Part shown: positions 5,982-8,782 of the stretch, in pieces
Position numbering within the stretch: position 1 is the first letter of the stretch
Layout of the letters: each line of letters starts with the position of its first letter
NCBI GenBank assembly: GCA_947624335.1
Contig: CANQJX010000068.1
Span: 1-8,782, forward strand
From: an uncultured Marvinbryantia sp.
Lineage (GTDB): Bacteria; Bacillota; Clostridia; Lachnospirales; Lachnospiraceae
Reading direction: 5' to 3'
Length of the DNA: 8,782 bases
The notes under the pieces: generated by a model
The model's input: only the letters and a program-made list of their open reading frames with translations
Told to the model about the DNA's origin: nothing
Database searches by the model: none
Translations under genes and position numbers: made by a program

Positions 5982-6506
5982 GTGCTGATTGTGGTAACCG
6001 GCGGAAGCGGAAGCGGAAAGTCCGCCTATGCAGAAGAACAGATACTTGCATTTGGCGAAAGAAAACGGTATTATATAGCTACCATGCAGTGCGCGGACGA
6101 AGAAAGCGAGCGGCGGATCAAACGGCACCGCGCCATGCGGGCAAACAGGCAATTTGAGACCATCGAATGCCAGAGAGATCTGGAGCGGCTGACGCTGCCA
6201 ATCGGGAGCGTCGCCCTTTTGGAATGTATGTCGAATCTTGCCGCAAACGAATTTTTTGACGGCAGGGAACATACGGCGCAGGAAACGGCGGATAAAATTC
6301 TTGCCGGGCTCGCGCGCCTGTGCAAACAGTGCAGCCATGTGGTCGTAGTAACCAACGAAGTGTTTTGCGCGGGGCATTACGACGGCCTGACAAACCGGTA
6401 TCTGCAGTGCCTGGGACGAATCAACTGCGTCATGGCGCAGCGCGCGGATCGTGTGACAGAAGTGATATACGGCATTCCTGTGCTGCGAAAGGGAGAAAAA
6501 ATATGA
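5982..6506 (+). CDS. cobU: Adenosylcobinamide kinase / adenosylcobinamide-phosphate guanylyltransferase (CobU-type, divergent)
   Basis: CobU phosphorylates adenosylcobinamide and then attaches GMP to give adenosylcobinamide-GDP. The 174-residue product opens with the P-loop GGSGSGKS (7-14). RRIKRHRAMR (about 44-53) follows, containing the histidine (His49) in the position of the guanylylated histidine of Salmonella CobU. Later come VVTNEVFCAGHYD (123-134) and a tail close to LGRIN..MAQRAD.V.EVI.GIPV. The usual GxGIVP stretch after NEV is replaced by FCAGHYDGL, which is unusual. GTG 5982 is preferred because GGTGA (5972-5976) sits 5 nt upstream and the protein then begins at the P-loop strand. 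GTG 5973 would add three residues but leaves AAGGA only 2 nt away. The stop overlaps the cobS start (ATGA), implying translational coupling. Confidence 0.88.
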   Translation: MLIVVTGGSGSGKSAYAEEQILAFGERKRYYIATMQCADEESERRIKRHRAMRANRQFETIECQRDLERLTLPIGSVALLECMSNLAANEFFDGREHTAQETADKILAGLARLCKQCSHVVVVTNEVFCAGHYDGLTNRYLQCLGRINCVMAQRADRVTEVIYGIPVLRKGEKI

Positions 6507-7225
6507 ACGGATTTTACGGGCTGATCATTGCGTTTGCCATGTATTCCAGAATCCCGGTGCCGAAAGTGGAATGGACAAAAGAGCGGATGCGGTATTTGTT
6601 CTGCTTTTTCCCGCTGATCGGCGCCGTGATCGGAGCGGCAATGGTTCTTTGGGAAAATTACGGCCGGATTCTCACGGGAACGGGAAATCTGCATGCAGCG
6701 ATACTTACGCTGATCCCGGTTCTGATCACAGGCGGAATCCACGCGGACGGATTCCTTGACACGATGGACGCCCTTTCTTCTTACCAGCCGATGGAGAAAA
6801 AACTGGAGATCTTAAAAGATTCCCATACCGGCGCGTTCGCCGTGCTTGCGGGAATCTGTTATTTTTTGCTGCTGTTTGGCGCTTACAGCCAGACGGACGC
6901 GCGCCTTATGCCGGTGCTGGCGGTGGGATTTATTCTTTCCAGGACTTTAAGCGCGCTGGCGGTCGTTACGTTTCGGAAAGCAAAAAATACCGGACTTGTT
7001 ACCGCCTTTTCGGACGGCGCGCAAAAGCGCGCGGTTGTGCTTACGGCTTTGGGAGGCATTTGCGGCATACTCTGCTTTCTTGGCGCGATCCTTTGCTTTT
7101 TCTTCTGCCGCCGGATATTTTACCGAAAATTTGGCGGTATTACCGGAGATCTCGCCGGCTTTTTTGTACAGGTCTGCGAACTTTGTATGGCGCTTGTGGC
7201 GGTAGCGGCTGCGCGTTTTCTATAA
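6503..7225 (+). CDS. cobS: Adenosylcobinamide-GDP ribazoletransferase (cobalamin synthase)
   Basis: This membrane enzyme joins adenosylcobinamide-GDP to alpha-ribazole (or its phosphate) to close the nucleotide loop. The 240-residue product has several hydrophobic helices (about 35-50, 64-78, 113-127, 135-155, 178-201, 220-238). It carries the family signatures GGIHADGFLDTMDALSS (77-93), an acidic putative Mg2+ site, as well as KDSHTGAFAV (105-114) and RKFGGITGDLAGF (208-220). ATG 6503 overlaps the cobU stop in ATGA and has GGGAG (6491-6495) 7 nt upstream. The frame is open further upstream (to 6320), but that part overlaps cobU in another frame and has no CobS similarity, so this start is well founded. 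A gap of 19 nt separates it from the next gene. Confidence 0.95.
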   Translation: MNGFYGLIIAFAMYSRIPVPKVEWTKERMRYLFCFFPLIGAVIGAAMVLWENYGRILTGTGNLHAAILTLIPVLITGGIHADGFLDTMDALSSYQPMEKKLEILKDSHTGAFAVLAGICYFLLLFGAYSQTDARLMPVLAVGFILSRTLSALAVVTFRKAKNTGLVTAFSDGAQKRAVVLTALGGICGILCFLGAILCFFFCRRIFYRKFGGITGDLAGFFVQVCELCMALVAVAAARFL

Positions 7226-7244
7226 ACAATCAGGGGTGAAACGT

Positions 7245-7637
7245 ATGAAACTTGTAATCGGAGGAGCTTTTCAGGGAAAAACGCAGACGGCCTGCCGCCT
7301 GTTTCAGTGCCGTCCAAAAGACCTGGCAGACGGGGAAAGCTGCGCGTTTGACGAGATCTTTTCCTGCCGCGGCATACGCCATTTCCATACCTATATTTTG
7401 CGTAAGCTGGAAGCCGGAGAGGACGTAAGCAGGCTGGCGGAAGAAATCCGTCTGCAAAATCCGCAGATTATCATTCTTTCGGACGAAATCGGATACGGCA
7501 TTGTTCCGGTTAACGCGCGGGAACGCGAATGGCGCGAACAGACCGGGCGAATCTGCACCGAACTGGCGCGGTATGCGGATACTGTGGTGCGCGTGATCGC
7601 GGGGATTCCGGAACTGATCAAGGGAAAGCGGCTATGA
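7245..7637 (+). CDS. Short second CobU-like nucleotide-binding protein
   Basis: The 130-residue product begins MKLVIGGAFQGKTQTA, with a P-loop GGAFQGKT (6-13). It contains LSDEIGYGIVPVNARERE (78-95) and ends GRICTELARYADTVVRVIAGIPELIKGKRL. The C-terminal half is a classical CobU signature (NE.G.GIVP...R..R...GR....LA..AD.V..V.AGIP...KG). It is about 45 residues shorter than a normal CobU and lacks the HR-x-x-R region that carries the guanylylated histidine, so full bifunctional activity is doubtful. Adenosylcobinamide kinase activity alone, or a partner role with the longer CobU, is inference. ATG 7245 is chosen because AGGGGTGA (7232-7239) lies 5 nt upstream; an in-frame GTG at 7236 falls within that site. 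The stop overlaps the next gene as ATGA. Confidence 0.82.
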   Translation: MKLVIGGAFQGKTQTACRLFQCRPKDLADGESCAFDEIFSCRGIRHFHTYILRKLEAGEDVSRLAEEIRLQNPQIIILSDEIGYGIVPVNAREREWREQTGRICTELARYADTVVRVIAGIPELIKGKRL

Positions 7638-8251
7638 AAATCTATCTTTTGCGCCACGGGCAAACCGAAGGAAACCGCAGAGGACGTTATATCGGAACAA
7701 CAGATGAGCCGCTTCTGGAAGAAAGCGTGCGCGCGCTTTCCCAAAGGACAGCCTTGCCGGCGCCGGATGCGCTCTATGTAAGCCCGATGCTGCGCTGCAG
7801 GCAGACCGCGCGGATCCTTTATCCGAACCGGGAGCAGATTCTGGCCGACGATCTTCGCGAATGCGATTTCGGGATGTTTGAAAATAAGAATTATCGGGAG
7901 CTTGCCAACTGCCGGGAATATCAGGCGTGGATTGACAGCGGCGGCACGCTGCCGTTTCCGGGCGGGGAAAGCCTGGAATCCTTTCAGAAAAGATGCGTGC
8001 ATGCTTTCTGCGAAATATTAAAAGCGGCGGAAAAAAACGGCTGCCGGACGATCGCGTGCGTGATCCACGGCGGTACGATCATGGCGGTCCTTTCGGCGCT
8101 GGCAAAGCCAAAACGCCCGTATTACGACTATCAGGTCAAAAACGGCTGCGGTTATGTCGTTTCCTGGGAAGCAAGAGGCGAACATACGGTTGATTTTCCG
8201 CTGTCTATATGTTATTCTATTTCCGAAAATGGGACGGGAGGAGAACTATGA
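7634..8251 (+). CDS. cobC: CobC-type histidine phosphatase (alpha-ribazole phosphatase)
   Basis: A member of the histidine phosphatase (phosphoglycerate mutase-like) superfamily, 205 residues. The catalytic LRHGQTEGN (6-14) has phospho-acceptor His8. RCRQTA (54-59) supplies a phosphate-binding arginine. RECDFGMFENK (75-85) carries a likely acid, and VIHGGT (143-148) holds the second histidine, His145. RECDFG.FE and PFPGGES are typical of CobC-like members. The superfamily has many substrates, but the place between the cobalamin genes supports removal of phosphate from alpha-ribazole phosphate or cobalamin phosphate. ATG 7634 overlaps the preceding stop (ATGA), with AAGGGAAAG just upstream. 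The open frame reaches back to 7529, but that part overlaps the CobU-like gene and lacks similarity. Confidence 0.88.
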   Translation: MKIYLLRHGQTEGNRRGRYIGTTDEPLLEESVRALSQRTALPAPDALYVSPMLRCRQTARILYPNREQILADDLRECDFGMFENKNYRELANCREYQAWIDSGGTLPFPGGESLESFQKRCVHAFCEILKAAEKNGCRTIACVIHGGTIMAVLSALAKPKRPYYDYQVKNGCGYVVSWEARGEHTVDFPLSICYSISENGTGGEL

Positions 8252-8782
8252 TCGCATTTATCCGTGGAAATCTGACTGAAATCGGAGAAAGCAGCGCGGT
8301 GGTGGAAAACGGCGGAATCGGCTTTCGCGTGAATGTTACGGCAAGAGACGCCGCGGCCATGCGCATCGGGCAGGAAGTGCTGTTTCATACTTATTTTCAG
8401 GTGCGCGAGGACGCCATGCAGCTTTTCGGGTTTTTGGACAAAGAAGATCTGCAGGTGTTCCGCCTGCTGCTTGGCGTAAACGGCATCGGACCCAAAGCGG
8501 CGCTTGGGGTTTTATCCGCCTTTTCCGGAAAAGATCTGCGTTTCGCCGTGCTTGCGGACGACGTAAAGACGATTTCCAACGCGCCGGGCGTCGGAAAGAA
8601 AACGGCGCAGAAGATGATTCTGGAATTAAAGGACAAGTTTCATCTTGCGGACGCGTTTGAGGAACGGCTTTCCCAAAACGCGCCGGCGGATGTCCCGGAT
8701 CATCAAAACGAGGCGGTGCAGGCGCTGGTGGCACTCGGCTATTCGGGAAGCGACGCCCTGAAAGCAGTGCGCGCAGCCGCGC
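8248..8782 (+). CDS. ruvA: Holliday junction branch migration protein RuvA (3' end outside window)
   Basis: RuvA binds four-way DNA junctions as a tetramer and loads the RuvB motor for branch migration in recombination and repair. The visible 178 codons include the N-terminal OB-fold domain (MIAFIRGNLTEI, with QLFGF at 58-62). Two helix-hairpin-helix motifs follow (LLGVNGIGPKAAL 74-86 and SNAPGVGKKTAQKMILEL 110-127), then the start of the C-terminal RuvB-binding domain (EAVQALVALGYSGSDALKAV, 155-174). By family length only about 20-30 residues are missing. ATG 8248 overlaps the stop of the CobC-type gene as ATGA, behind GGGAGGAG (8236-8243). This makes ruvA translationally coupled to the cobalamin cluster. 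ruvB would be expected next, beyond the edge. Confidence 0.95.
   Translation, partial: MIAFIRGNLTEIGESSAVVENGGIGFRVNVTARDAAAMRIGQEVLFHTYFQVREDAMQLFGFLDKEDLQVFRLLLGVNGIGPKAALGVLSAFSGKDLRFAVLADDVKTISNAPGVGKKTAQKMILELKDKFHLADAFEERLSQNAPADVPDHQNEAVQALVALGYSGSDALKAVRAAA

Noticed and set aside
6320..6502. Upstream extension of the cobS frame
   Set aside because: It overlaps cobU in another frame, is arginine-rich without CobS similarity, and a well-placed ATG with a ribosome-binding site exists at 6503.
7529..7633. Upstream extension of the CobC-type frame
   Set aside because: It overlaps the short CobU-like gene; the conserved MKIYLLRHGQT start at 7634 has an ATGA overlap and a nearby purine-rich site.
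1..8782. Mobile element, tRNA or rRNA genes
   Set aside because: No transposase or integrase motifs, terminal inverted repeats, tRNA cloverleaf or rRNA segments were recognised. The window reads as ordinary chromosomal genes.

Overview
The window looks like a chromosomal segment from a spore-forming Firmicute, most likely a clostridium of the Lachnospiraceae type. The reasons are the Shine-Dalgarno sequences (AGGAGG and GGTGA types), TTGACA/TATAAT-like promoters, classical hairpin-plus-T terminators, a SpoIVA-family protein, and secreted proteins with choline/cell-wall-binding-type repeats. The family-level placement is inference. All recognisable genes lie on the + strand. There are ten: eight complete, plus one cut at each edge.

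Left part (1-1364): the C-terminal end of an MgtE-type magnesium transporter, its terminator, and a monocistronic cysteine synthase gene (cysK). cysK has a strong vegetative promoter whose -10 box lies in an inverted repeat, and its own terminator. Middle part (1363-2178): a 256-residue protein that matches the middle and C-terminal domains of the spore-coat morphogenetic ATPase SpoIVA but has no ATPase domain. An in-frame stop just upstream shows that domain is not simply missed. Its likely ribosome-binding site and start codon lie inside the cysK terminator, and a sporulation-sigma-like promoter may sit in the loop of that hairpin. This is the most unusual feature of the window.

Next (2225-4877): a two-gene transcription unit with a consensus sigma-A promoter, encoding two secreted proteins. 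Both have a signal peptide and a long array of aromatic/glycine cell-wall-binding repeats, followed by different C-terminal catalytic-type domains. The first is a SleB-type cell-wall hydrolase; the second is a lysozyme-like domain I cannot assign to a named family. They look like a matched pair of envelope-remodelling enzymes.

Right part (4923-8782): a tightly packed cluster for the nucleotide-loop stage of cobalamin (B12) synthesis: cobT, cobU, cobS, a second short CobU-like gene, and a CobC-type phosphatase. The start of ruvA (Holliday-junction DNA helicase subunit) is translationally coupled to the end of this cluster. CobU activates adenosylcobinamide as the GDP derivative, CobT makes alpha-ribazole phosphate from the lower-ligand base, CobS joins the two, and CobC removes a phosphate. 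The two CobU-like proteins each keep motifs the other lacks, which hints at a division of labour. No cobalamin riboswitch is visible before cobT.
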